From positions 101,032,736-101,096,735 of the forward strand of contig CAKMRJ010003334.1 in assembly GCA_928212115.1 (NCBI GenBank): a stretch of DNA of 64,000 bases. Reading direction: 5' to 3'. The position numbers and the translations under genes were made by a program. Source of the DNA: Lactuca virosa (lineage: Eukaryota; Streptophyta; Magnoliopsida; Asterales; Asteraceae). The first letter of the stretch is position 1, and the number at the start of each line of letters is the position of its first letter. The notes beneath the pieces were generated by a model, which worked only from the letters and a program-made list of their open reading frames with translations, did not search any database and was not told where the DNA came from. Below, in pieces: positions 1 through 9,622 of this stretch.

Positions 1-894
1 TATTTTTTATTTTCAACATTAACCTCTTTTTGGTTAATTGGGTTTTAGGATATGCATTTTGCATTTAATATATTCGATCTTTCCGATCATAATTTCAGAA
101 GTTACCTCCACTTCTTATTCAAAAAATAAAATCAACAATTGTAACGGTTAAGCCCTGCCGGTGCGCCCTATACCGCACACCGCTGTATGTGATGTGGCAC
201 TGCGGTGTGCGGTAAACACCACAATGGCCCGCCATGTTCCACCGCGGTAAGCATGCCGCACACTATGATTTTACCGCACAATATACCACTAAAAGGTAGT
301 ACTTTGTTCATAAAAATATGTATCGTAGTGGGTGTGGTATAACACCCATCAGTTTTATGGGGTAAAGTAAAAATAACGTGACACATCATATACAAAAGTG
401 TGGCGACACCTACCAATCTAAGGAAAGAAGAGAATTATCGATTTAAAAAAAACATCTTTATGTTTGCATTTAATGTAAAAGGAGAATCAACAACTTCACA
501 ACAAAAAAATAAAAAAAATAAAAAATAATAATAATAATAAGCATTTTTATGTTTGCATCTGTTTATATTCTATCCTTTTCGATCACATTAACGGTAACAA
601 CAAAGGAAGTCACTAGAACCCATTAAATCCCAAATAACCCCATGAGCTTCATATTCATCACCACACAAATCATCAATTTTGATAGTTGCAAGGTAACGAC
701 CTCACAAAAATCGATAATCACAGATATTCTTAAAAGTTTACCGACTTAAATAAACTAATTTATCATGGTAATTAAATTAAAATTTAATCAAAATAAATTT
801 GGAAAAACAAATTCATACTTGGTGGCAGTAAGAGGGAAGAGATCACAAGAACTATATATGGGTTTTCTGAACCTTAATCGCATCGGCTTTTCAA
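1..894. other. AT-rich intergenic DNA, no gene seen
   Basis: Long A/T runs and short frames without recognisable protein character. The only structure I see is the inverted repeat at 172-213. There is no splice-site pattern or conserved protein segment on either strand. It is probably old, decayed repeat sequence. Confidence 0.6.
172..213. repeat. Perfect 12-bp inverted repeat (hairpin)
   Basis: ACCGCACACCGC at 172-183 is followed 18 nt later by its exact reverse complement GCGGTGTGCGGT at 202-213. Related CCGCACA/TGCCGCACAC words recur nearby to about 285. It may be the subterminal part of a small DNA transposon, but no second end or TSD was identified. Confidence 0.6.
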
Positions 895-2094
895 GGGGAA
901 ATGATACAAATGCTCTATGAATTTTCTAGGGTTTATCTGTTGAGGCACTAAAGTTTTGGTCGGGCTTTATAGGTCCTTAAACTAGGATACAACATGCTCT
1001 TTTAGTCCATGTCAACATGTAATAGCCGGTTCACCATGCGACAATGACCATTTAGACCAAAAAAGCTCACATTGTGCCCCTAGAAAGCCAAAAAAATAAG
1101 TTCGGGGATCAAATGCTAGTCTCCTTTATCTCCACCCAATACCACCCTTATTCCACCTTCCTCACAACCTCCTCCGTCAACCCGTCACCCTACCTGAACC
1201 AACTGTTCATCAACATTTTATTCAACCATTACAAATACCATAATCCACCTTAATCACCATCGAATCAATATCACAATAACCCACTCCAACCACCCTTATT
1301 CCCCCTTGTCTCGTGAAATCAACCACCACCGGAGCACCCATAACCCACAAAAATCACCAGTCAGCCACCATAACAAATCACCTGCAAATCAAAGAAAAAA
1401 AAAATATTAACTCTCGTTTTCTCTGTGAACCTCATCAAACCCACACGTCCTTCTCAACCTCGCATCCATCAAACCTGCAACTCGGAGGGAGAAGAAGAGG
1501 TAGCTTGTGCGATTTTGAACAGAGAAGAAGGAAGGAGAGGGTCAATTCCTTGAAGAGCTGAAATCAAATCAAAGAAAAAAGTGGAAGGGGGCTGTGATCG
1601 AAAGTCGATTAGAAGAAGAAGAGGGTTGTGATCTTCGGTGAGTGTGTGTGACGATCGAGGGTGAAGACGGAAAGAAGAGCAGCGATCGATTTCTTGGGAG
1701 GGTACGAATTGAGTGTGAATCAGCTTTTGAAGAAAAGAAGGAGAGCTAATAAAGTCGATTTTTGTTGCCGGATGCTGGTATACATGAAGACACACAAGAA
1801 ATCGAATGGGTTGCTGTCTTTCATTCTTCTCCCAAATCACTTCGATCTTGTGGCATAAACATTTGATCCCCGAACTTATTTTTTTTATTTTTTATTTTTG
1901 GTTTTGTAGGGGCACAAAGTGAGTTTTTTTGGTCTAAATGGTCACTGTCGCATGGTGAACCGGCTATTATAGGTTGACAGAGACTAAAAGAGCAGGTCGA
2001 ATCCTAGTTTATGGACCCAAAAAGCCCGACAAAAACTTTAGGGACTCATCGGGTAAACTCTAGAAAGTTCGTAAGACATTTGTTTAATTTCCCC
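895..2094. mobile_element. Long-TIR DNA element (MULE-like or foldback), non-autonomous
   Basis: About 220 bp at 895-1115 reappears as an imperfect reverse complement at 1860-2094. The innermost part (TTCGGGGATCAAATG at 1101-1115 against 1860-1874) and the block around AGCCGGTTCACCATGCGACA are nearly identical. The 744-bp centre has no convincing coding frame; purine-rich and pyrimidine-rich stretches there look like transcribed leader sequence, possibly captured from a gene. TIRs over 200 bp suit Mutator-like elements, but no clear 9-bp TSD was found, so the class is uncertain. Confidence 0.65.
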
Positions 2095-2505
2095 AGCTTT
2101 TCAAATACTCTGATAAAATTGATGGATATTGCTTGTTGTTTAGGAGGTCAGATGGAGAAACATTCTTCACAGGTGAATAAATGGAGACGATGAAGACAAT
2201 AATACAGATATGAGGGGGCGATGGAGGCTTTGTTCGTTGCATAACTAATGAAGGTGTAAGGTTAAAGAAAGATATTAAAATTAATATAGACTCGATCTAA
2301 AACATAAATATAGACTCAATATAAAACAAAGTTACCAAGATTATAATGTTAAATTTTAAATTCAGTCAGTTGCTTTATAAATCATTTACAAAATTACCTT
2401 TATTTGATTAATTAATATTTTATTTTATTTTTCCAAAATATGATTGATTCTTATGTCCACACAATAGATGTTAGATGTATACGAACTCCCTCTCTTTGTC
2501 TCTCT

Positions 2506-2568
<63 letters not shown>

Positions 2569-2862
2569 TTTATTTAACTGTAACTATAAGAGTATCATCA
2601 TCTCTAACGTCAGGCGGCGTTGTTTGGTGCTCCGAAAAAGTTGGCGGCCGAAGAGAGTTGATGAAGTTTAAATCACATATTTAAAGGTGGTCGGAGACGA
2701 GGATGAGTGGTTGGAGGAGGTGGTGGCGATAGTTGAATAAATCTGATGCAAGATCTGGCAGAGCCACTGTCTGCGAGACAACAATGGTGGATGCAACAAA
2801 AAAGGATTAGGTGCAGCGGTGGTCGAAAAATTGTAGATGTAGATTTTCTGGGAAATCGCAAA
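2095..2862. other. Intergenic DNA left of E1, no gene seen
   Basis: AT-rich to 2590 with the microsatellite at 2509-2566, then a G-rich stretch (2600-2862) rich in GGTGG/GGCGG that continues, after removal of E1, at 9388. Short frames exist on both strands but none resembles a known protein. This is the pre-insertion target of E1. Confidence 0.5.
2509..2566. repeat. (TA)n microsatellite
   Basis: Uninterrupted alternating TA for about 58 bp, preceded by a CT-rich run. A small frame translating it as IYIYIY is an artefact. Confidence 0.97.
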
Positions 2863-2867
2863 TTAGG

Positions 2868-3122
2868 TGTAACACCCCGACTCTCAGGTACAAAATTTTT
2901 AGTCTTATATTTCCATTTGAAAGGTCGATTCGACGAGTTGGATGCCCTGACTCGTCGAGTAGGCACGATTTTGGTCGCAGGTTTTAAGTGACCAACTCGA
3001 CGAGTCGGAGGATCGACTCGACGAGTCGGAGGACCGACTCGACGAGTTGGAGCTGGAGGATGAAACCCTAATTTCTGCGGTTTTGCACCCTATTTAAAGG
3101 GTCATTAGCCTCTTCAGTCCTT
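2868..3122 (+). repeat. E1 5' LTR, truncated
   Basis: Matches the start of the 3' LTR at 7498 closely for about 250 bp (TGTAACACCCCGACTCTCAG, then ACTCGACGAGT repeats, telo-box and TATA). The match is lost between roughly 3112 and 3150, just before gag. About 1.6 kb of LTR plus the leader and PBS are missing. The duplicated TTAGG flank shows that the deletion happened after integration. Confidence 0.85.
3063..3098 (+). promoter_or_regulatory. E1 5' LTR core promoter: telo-box plus TATA
   Basis: AAACCCTAA (3063-3071) lies 20 bp upstream of TATTTAAA (3091-3098). The same pair is in the 3' LTR (7672-7680 and 7701-7708). Because of the LTR deletion the TATA is now only about 68 bp from the gag ATG at 3159. 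Confidence 0.6.
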
Positions 3123-3158
3123 TCTCTATTCAGATGCTTATAAGCCACCCTTGCTGAG

Positions 3159-4229
3159 ATGGCTGCCGCAACAGCTACAACGGCTGTAACAACGGCAGGG
3201 GGAGGAGCTGGACGAGCTTTTCAGTACCGGGACTTTGATAACACGAAGCCCACGACATTTGATGGTACTCAGGATCCGATCAGAACCATGAGGTGGCTGT
3301 CAGACGTGGAGGGCTGTTTCTTCACGTGGTTATGTCCTACTGACTAGAAGGTCAGATGTGCCCTGAACCTGTTAAGGTCCGGGGTAAAGGGCTGGTGGAG
3401 ACTTATGACTGGGTCTTATTCGGATGACCAGAGAGCTGCGGTTACTTGGGAGAAGTTCAGGGATATGTTTCGCACTCGCTACATCCCACAGGTGGAGCGG
3501 GAGTGGCTGGCTCAGGAGTTTTTGGACTTGAGACAGGATGGCGAGACTATGGCAGAGATCAACCGCATGTTTACTAAGAGGGAGATGTTCTGCCCGGAGT
3601 TTGCTTCTGATCAGGCTCAGATGACATGTTATCTAAGCATGCTCAAGACTGATATTCGACAGTTTGTGGCTACCCAACGTTGTGATACGCTTCTGGATCT
3701 ATAGGAGGCCGCTAGACGGCGTGAGTTGGAGATTGAGCAGCAGTTGAGGGAGCAGCGGCAGGCCCCGGAACAGTCACAGCCGGTGTCAAAACGGTCTAAG
3801 ACTGCTGATACTAGGACTGGAGGACAGTCAGGCCGCACGTGTGGGAAGTGCGGGAAGGCTCACTCGGGGGTTTGCCGATCGGGGAGCGGGTGCCATAAAT
3901 GTGGCAAGCAGGGCCACATTGCTAGGGATTGTAGGCAGCAGACTCCAGCTCCTGGGGTCAGATTATGTTATCATTGTGAGCAAATAGGCCATATGAAGGC
4001 CCAGTGTCCCCTACTAGCCATTAAGCCGGCGCAGGCTTCTGCGTCTGCTACACTGAGGATCACTGACGGGAGTCAGGGTCGAGCAGCGCCCCCAAGGGCC
4101 CAGGGACGCGCCTTCCAGCTTACAGCAGAGGAGGCCAGAGCAGCGCCAGACGTGGTTGCTGATATGTTTCTATCCCTTATCTTACTGATTATATCTGTTT
4201 TATGCTTATATGTTTGTACCTGTGATTAG
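3159..4229 (+). pseudogene. gag: E1 gag (capsid and nucleocapsid), nonsense-mutated
   Basis: Gag forms the virus-like particle and packages element RNA. One frame from ATG 3159 runs to 4229, broken by TAG at 3345 and 3702. The middle part (3348-3701) is the gypsy retrotransposon gag domain, with WEKFRDMFRTRYIP and EREWLAQEF followed by the usual helical stretch. The C-terminal part has CCHC-type zinc knuckles: CHKCGKQGHIARDC and CYHCEQIGHMKAQC, preceded by a Cys-rich CGKCGKAHSGVC. Both stops are where Gln is expected, so CAG to TAG. The last 22 codons (4162-4229) are probably intron read-through; see the intron entry. Confidence 0.88.
4162..4229 (+). other. Candidate 68-nt intron at the gag/protease junction of E1
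   Basis: A T-rich 68-nt stretch separates gag (frame of 3159) from protease (a different frame, from 4230). Removing 4162-4229 joins GCTG to GTACG and restores a continuous reading A-G-T-F-L-V-N-S-L-P-A-L-V into the protease DSG. The acceptor is GATTAG|G; a branch-point-like TACTGAT lies at about 4182-4189. The donor reads G|ATATGT, one G-to-A change away from the GTATGT consensus. Read without splicing, the gag frame stays open through the segment and stops at TAG 4227-4229, the acceptor AG itself. No transcript evidence is available here. Confidence 0.6.
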
Positions 4230-4644
4230 GTACGTTTTTAGTGAATTCCTTACCTGCTTTGGTATTATTTGACTCGGGGCGAGTCGGTCGTTTGTTTCTC
4301 AGTCCTTCAGTAGGGAGTTCGAGTTGCCAGTGGGAGAGTTGGAGTGTCCGTTGCGAGTCTCCATCGCCAACGAACACGGGGTTTTCGCTTCTTCGGTCTA
4401 TCGGGGTTGCGTATTGGAGATTTTCGGAGAATCTTTTCCGATAGACATGATTCCGATTCCTATGGGGGATATATGTGTGATTGTGGGGATGGACTGGCTT
4501 AGTCGTTTCGGTGCCATGATTGACTGTGAGGGGCAGCGGGTAGTAGTTCAAACCCCAAGTGGGGGAGAACTGATTGTTTACGGTGAGGGCACCAGGTTAG
4601 GATCAGGGTTTTGTTCGGCTGCCAGGGCTCAACAGTACATTTAG
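4230..4644 (+). pseudogene. pol: E1 aspartic protease region
   Basis: The retropepsin-like protease releases Gag and Pol proteins. The segment begins LVNSLPALVLFDSG, holding the catalytic D-S-G, then loses frame because one G is missing in the GGGG run at about 4275-4278. It continues in another frame from 4324 (MPVGELECPLRVSIANEHG) to the flap and second loop ending in VIVGMDWLSRFGAMIDC, typical of plant chromovirus proteases. A stop follows YI at 4642-4644. Catalytically dead because of the frameshift inside the active-site loop. Confidence 0.85.
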
Positions 4645-6199
4645 CACGATTATGCGGGTTATCTAGCGTATGTGGAGGATACGCGGGTCAGGGATCAGGT
4701 TTCATTATCAGAGGTTCCAGTGGTCAGAGAGTTTGCTGATGTGTTTCCGGAGGAGTTACCCGGAGTGCCTCCGGAGAGGCAGGTTGAGTTTAGGATCGAC
4801 CTAGTGCCGGGTACGGCCCCTATCGCCAGGGCACCATACCGGTTGGCACCACCAGAGATGCAGGAGCTGTCATAACAGCTGCGGGAATTGCTGGGCAAGC
4901 AGTTCATTCGACCGAGCAGTTCCCCGTGGGGAGCGCCGATACTCTTCGTCAGGAAGAAAGATGGTTCACACCGGATGTGCATTGATTACCGGGAGTTGAA
5001 CAAGTTGACGGTGAAGAACCGTTATCCACTCCTGAGGATAGATGATCTTTTCGATCAGGGTTAGGGAGGAGGACATGGACAAGATCGCTTTACGAACTCG
5101 TTATGGACATTACGAGTTCATGGTGATGCCGTTTGGGCTCACCAACGCGCCAGCAGTATTTATGGACCTAATGAATCGGGTCTGCAGACCGATGCTCGAT
5201 CCCTCGGTCATAGTTTTCATCGACGATACCTTGGTGTACTCCAAGACCCGAGGGCAACATGAGGAGAATCTACGGGAGTTATTGGGAATTCTGAGGCGAG
5301 AACGGCTTTATGCCAAGTTCCCAAAGTGCGGGTTTTGGTTACGAGAGGTTCAGTTTCTTGGACACCTCGTTAACCAAGAGGGGATTTTGGTCGACCCGGC
5401 CAAAATTGAGGTAGTTATGGAGTGGGAGGTTTCGAAATCTCCCTCAGACATCATGAGCTTTTTCGTATTGGCAGGGTACTACCGGAGATTCATACAGGAT
5501 TTCTCCAAGATTGCAGTACCCCTCACTCGTCTGACGAGGAAGGGGGTGGATTTCCGGTGGGGCCCCGAGCAGCAGAGGGCGTTTGAGACCCTCCGACAGC
5601 GATTATGCGAGGCTCCAGTCTTGACTCTCCTGGAGGGAGTTGAGAATTTTGTGGTGTTCTGTGATGTATCCATCATGGGACTGGGAGCGGTCCTCATGCA
5701 GAGAGGACGAGTGACAGCCTACGCATCGCGATAGTTGAAGCCGCACGAGATGAGATACCCTACTCACGATCTGGAGTTGGGAGTGGTGGTATTCGCTCTC
5801 AAGATTTGGAGAAATTACCTCTATGGGGTCCGCTGTACCATTTACACAGACCACAAGATCCTGAGACACATCATGGATTAGCCGAACCTGAACATGAGAC
5901 AACACAGATGGCTAGATGTAGTCAAGGACTACGACTGTGAGATCCTTTACCACCCAGGTAAAGCGAATGTGGTTGCGGATGCTCTGAGCCGCAAGTCAGC
6001 TGGATCTTCTACTCCAGTGACATGCATGAGGATATCAGTGGATTCTCCACTTGTGGGCTTGATCAGGGAAGCCCAGGCAGAGGGTATGCGTCAGGAGAAT
6101 TGGAAGCTGGAGAGGATTAGGGGTGAGAACACCCGATTTGTTCAAGATAGCCGGATTATTGACCCGTTGCGGTCGGGTCTGGGTTCCGATGTCCGGTAG
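4645..6199 (+). pseudogene. pol: E1 reverse transcriptase and RNase H
   Basis: RT copies element RNA to DNA and RNase H degrades the template. The N-terminal part has FPEELPGVPPERQVEF, WGAPILFVRKKDGSHRMC and IDYRELNKLTVKNRYPL. At about 5055-5060, IDDLF jumps directly to RVREED: the usual stretch holding motif A (FSKIDLRSGYHQ) is missing and the frame changes. Motif B (MPFGLTNAPAVF) and the FIDD catalytic box (FIDDTLVYSK, about 5218-5247) remain, followed by GHLVNQEGI, the thumb, and RNase H with VVFCDVSIMGLGAVL. In-frame stops at 4873, 5732 and 5879; the last two fall where Gln is expected. RNase H ends near HPGKANVVADALSRK. Confidence 0.9.
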
Positions 6200-6229
6200 G
6201 GTCAGACATACCCTATTGGAGGAGGCTCA

Positions 6230-7100
6230 TAAGTCTCGCTTCTCTATTCACCCGGGGCCACCAAGATGTACCGGGACTTGCGATTGAGTTACTGGTGGCC
6301 GTGCATGAAGCGAGAAATCGCTTGGTATGTTGAGAGGTGCTTGACCTGCAATATGGTCAAGGCCGAGCACCAGAGGCCGCATGACAAGCTGCAGCCTCTG
6401 GAGATTCCCATGTGGAAATGGGAACAGATCACGATGGACTTCATCACCAAGCTGCCGAGAACGGCGAAGGGGTTCGACGCTATTTGGGTCATCGTGGATC
6501 GCTTGACCAAAGTGCTTATTTTCTGCCCATTCGGGCGAGCTCATCGGCCGAGAAGCTGGCCGATGTGTATATACGCGAGATTCTCACTCGCCATGGGGTT
6601 CCGGTCTCTATCGTCTCAGACCGTGATGTTCGGTTTACCTCCCGATTTTGGCAGAACTTCCACGAGGAACTGGGCACACGGTTGCACTTCAGTACAACCA
6701 ATCATCTGCAGACGGACGGACAGAGTGAGCAGACTATACAGACTCTTGAGGACATGTTGAGAGCCTGTGTTATTGACTTCGGTGGGAGATGGGACTCCTA
6801 CCTACCCCTTGCAAAGTTCTCCTACAACAACAACTTTCACTCCAACATTGGTGCTCCAGCTTATGAGCTGTTGTATGGACATAGATGCCGTACCCCAGTC
6901 TGTTGGGGGGAGGTGGGTCACAAAGTGATGGGTCGGACCGAGGTAGTCCTGCAGACTACCGATATGATTCAGCAGATTAGGTAGAGGCTACAGACCGCGC
7001 AGAGTTGGAAGAAGAGTTACGCGGACAGGCGTTGATCTGAGCTGGAGTTTCAGGCTGGTGATATGGTACTCCTGAAGGTCTCGCCCGGGAAGGGTGTGAT
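6230..7100 (+). pseudogene. pol: E1 integrase
   Basis: Integrase inserts element DNA into the chromosome. The HHCC zinc-binding end is recognisable (VERCLTCNMVKAEHQRPHDK at about 6325-6384, with YWWPCMKREIAWYV before it). The catalytic core has MDFITKLPRTAKGFDAIWVI, then a frameshift at about 6509, then the second Asp region VSIVSDRDVRFTSRFWQNF and the DGQSEQTIQTLEDMLRACV block with the catalytic Glu, followed by PLAKFSYNNNFHSNIGAPAY. In-frame stops at 6982 (CAG to TAG) and 7033 (CGA to TGA). The order after RNase H confirms a gypsy element. Confidence 0.9.
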
Positions 7101-7398
7101 CCGGTTCAGGAATAGGGGGAAATTGGGTCCCTGATACATTGGACCGTTCAGGATCATTGTCAGAGTTGGTAAGGTGTCATATAGATTAGAGCTACCAGAG
7201 GAGCTTAGTCAGATCCATAGCAATTTCCATGTGTCACAGTTATGGAAGTGCGTATTAGATAAGGAGGCAGTGGTGTCCTTGGATGACATACAGGTCGACG
7301 AGCGCCTGAAATACGTAGAGAGGCCAGTGGCCATGCTGGAAAGGAAGGTGAAGGTTCTGCGGAACAAGGAAGTGATGGGAGCACCGGAGGGGATCTGA
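7101..7398 (+). pseudogene. pol: E1 integrase C-terminus and chromodomain-like tail
   Basis: After a TGA at 7132 (expected CGA) the frame continues as YIGPFRI and then SYRLELPEELSQIHSNFHVSQLWKC, the conserved GPF/Y-type C-terminal module of plant chromoviruses. It ends with DERLKYVERPVAMLERKVKV, the position and look of a chromodomain, which in these elements guides integration to marked chromatin. Shorter and less clear than in complete family members. Confidence 0.75.
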
Positions 7399-7485
7399 GT
7401 GGACTTGGTAGCCGGAGGCCGAGATGCGGGAGCATTATCCGGAGTTGTTCACCGCAACAGACTTCGAGGACGAAGACTAGTTCAA

Positions 7486-7497
7486 GTGGGGGAGAAC
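7486..7497 (+). other. E1 polypurine tract
   Basis: GTGGGGGAGAA lies immediately before the 3' LTR start TGTAACACC at 7498, preceded by TTCAA. This is the expected plus-strand primer. The same TTCAAGTGGGGG context precedes the E3 3' LTR. Confidence 0.85.
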
Positions 7498-8464
7498 TGT
7501 AACACCCCGACTCTCAGGTACAAACTTTTCAGTCTTATATTTCCATTTGAAAGGTCGACTCGACGAGTTGGATGCCCTGACTCGTCGAGTAGGCACAGTT
7601 TTGGTCGCGGGTTTTAAGTGACCAACTCGACGAGTCGGAGGACCGAATCGACGAGTTGGAGCTGGAGGATGAAACCCTAATTTCCGAGGTTTTTGCACCC
7701 TATTTAAAGGGTCATTAGCCTCCCTTACAGCCTCCTTTGAGTCCAGAAACCCTAAATCACATTTTCTCTCCATATTTGTGTATTTTAAGCTTGGAAGGTG
7801 GATCTTGGTGAGAAGAGCTTGGAGATCACGAAGCTTTGAGCAAGGAACAGTTGAGTGATCAGAAATCTACTCCATTTTAGCATCACTTGAAGTTAACAAG
7901 TCGTTACCTTGAGCTTCCTTCTATCTAGATCTCTTTTATGTTAAATATTAGGGTCATTTTAGCTTGTTTGGTGTTTCATTTCGGGTATTGAGCATGATCT
8001 GAAGTTGCAACTTCAGATCTAGACTCATCTTGGTCCTTATGATCATAAAGTTTCAGCCTTTAGCAAGATAATGCCTTATCCTCACTTAGAGCCTCTTCTC
8101 TAGCTTGATTTTGGCTATTAACACCTTACATGTACGTAAAGTTTGCAACTTTCGTAGGAAGTACGCTTTAGGAACTCAGATATGCAATATGGAGCTTTGG
8201 GGTGGCTTATAAGCATTTGAATGGAGAAAGGACTGAAGAGACTCGACGAGTTGCATAGCCAACTCGGCGAGTCCAATGAAGATTAACCTTGAAGGTTTCT
8301 GCATGAACTCGACAAGCCAGTAGGATGGCTCGACGAGCTAGTTAGGGTTTCCTCGACTTCTGATCACGCATAGACTCGATGAGTTGGTGGTAAACTCGGC
8401 GAGGCAGTGAGGGTTTTATGACCTTCTGAACCCTTACGGAACTCGACGAGTTGCTAGCTGCACT

Positions 8465-8546
8465 CTACGAGTTGGGTCAACATGGATTGTTGACTTTGAC
8501 CGTTGACTTTGACTTTGACCAGGGTTGACCAGTTGACTTCTGGGGG
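8465..8546 (+). promoter_or_regulatory. Cluster of W-box cores (TTGAC) in the E1 LTR
   Basis: About eight TTGAC cores within 80 bp, several in GTTGACTTTGACC context. TTGAC is the core bound by WRKY factors in plants. A shorter cluster sits at the matching place in the E3 LTRs (about 17535-17590 and 23718-23775). It lies downstream of the TATA, so a role in transcription is a guess. Confidence 0.4.
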
Positions 8547-8939
8547 TATTTTGGTAACTTGGAAATTTATGAGAATATGCTTATGGTAAATATAGGTGGT
8601 GGAGTTCGTGGCTGTGGTTCGAGAGTTTGAGCTTATCACTTCAGTTCGACAGTTGTGAGGTGAGTTTTCCTCACTATGCTCAAGGGTCTAAGGCACCAAG
8701 GCCGACCCTTTTTGATTGTTACTATGATATGTTATGCTAGTATGAGCTGTTAGATTAGCATCCTGGTAGATAGGATGGTATTATGTTGCTATGATCTGTA
8801 GATCAGTATCCTAGTAGATAGGATGATGTTATGCTAGTATGATCGGTTTGTATGTCTATAGACTGTTATGTGATTATCTGATATATGTGCACATGTTGAT
8901 TGGTGGTTGAGGCTCCTCTGCTTTGTGCGAGAGCCAACA

Positions 8940-9122
8940 GACCTGGGCATTCCAACCCGATGGTTGTGGGCCGTGAGTATTCCATCCTGAGGATGATTGG
9001 ACTCGTAGTATGAGGGCATTCTAACCCGATGGTTGTGGGCCTGGGGTATTCCATCCCGAGGATGACTGGACCTATAGTATGGTTGGCATTCTAACCCGAT
9101 GGTTGATCGGACCCATAGTATG
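8940..9122 (+). repeat. Imperfect tandem repeat in the E1 LTR
   Basis: Three diverged units of about 60-75 bp, each with GGCATTCTAACCCGATGGTTG (or a near copy) and, in the first two, GTATTCCATCCCGAGGATGA, ending in TAGTATG. Occupies the same LTR position as the GACCGGAGGGTC array in E3. Confidence 0.8.
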
Positions 9123-9387
9123 CTGTTTATGTTATATGTGTGTGATGTGCGTATGTGTATTTTGGAGGAAACTCACTAAGCTTCGGGTTTATAGTTGTTG
9201 ATTTTGGTTTCAGGTACTTCTGATGATCGCGGGAAGGCAAAGGCATGATCGTACACCTCCTGTTGTTTATGATTGATTCTGGGATATTTTGACACTGAAC
9301 TATTTTGGAAACAACTTTTGTAATAATCAATGGTTTTGGAATGTTTTAGTTTAAATTTAGCATGATTTTTATGGATGTTACATTAGG

Positions 9388-9622
9388 AGACGGTGACAGT
9401 TGAGGAAAGAAGTTTCGATGATGAAGGTAGTGTGAAGTTGACAATGGTAGTCATCGGAGGGATATGGGGGTGGTACAATAACCGTTAATTGTGTCAGTGG
9501 CGATGGTGTGCAACCCTATTGGTAGAATGATAGATTGGAAAGGTTTTGTTATTGGAGAAAGTTGAGAGAAAAGTGAAGTTTGATCTTGAAGAAAGCTTAG
9601 AAAAAAAGTGAAATATATTATA
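9388..9622. other. Intergenic DNA right of E1, no gene seen
   Basis: Continuation of the G-rich target sequence interrupted by E1. No conserved reading frame. Confidence 0.5.

Larger units (their letters stand above)
2868..9382 (+). mobile_element. E1: Ty3/gypsy retrotransposon, chromovirus (Tekay/Del-like), defective
   Basis: The element begins TGTAACACC and ends TGTTACA, with a perfect TSD TTAGG at 2863-2867 and 9383-9387. Order is truncated LTR, gag, protease, reverse transcriptase, RNase H, integrase, chromodomain-like tail, PPT, full 3' LTR (1,885 bp). RT before integrase is the gypsy order; the C-terminal tail and TGTAACACC ends suit the Tekay/Del chromovirus group. The 5' LTR has lost its distal part together with the PBS, so this copy could not be reverse transcribed. 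Many in-frame stops, several frameshifts and an RT deletion confirm that it is dead. Confidence 0.93.
7498..9382 (+). repeat. E1 3' LTR, full length (1,885 bp)
   Basis: TGTAACACC...TGTTACA, followed by the TSD TTAGG. It contains dispersed ACTCGACGAGT-type near-palindromes at 7557-7660 and again 8240-8480, telo-box 7672-7680, TATA 7701-7708, a TTGAC cluster at 8465-8546, a tandem block at 8940-9122 and the AACTCACTAAGCTTC motif at about 9169-9184. Confidence 0.92.

Noticed and set aside
1469..1840. 123-codon frame in the long-TIR element
   Set aside because: Low-complexity Ser/Pro/Phe composition, no homology I recognise, and an overlapping frame on the other strand; likely leader-like DNA.
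2468..2671. Frame with (IY)n
   Set aside because: Translated TA microsatellite.
7205..7435. Pro/Leu-rich frame antisense to the E1 pol end
   Set aside because: Shadow of the chromodomain-like coding region.
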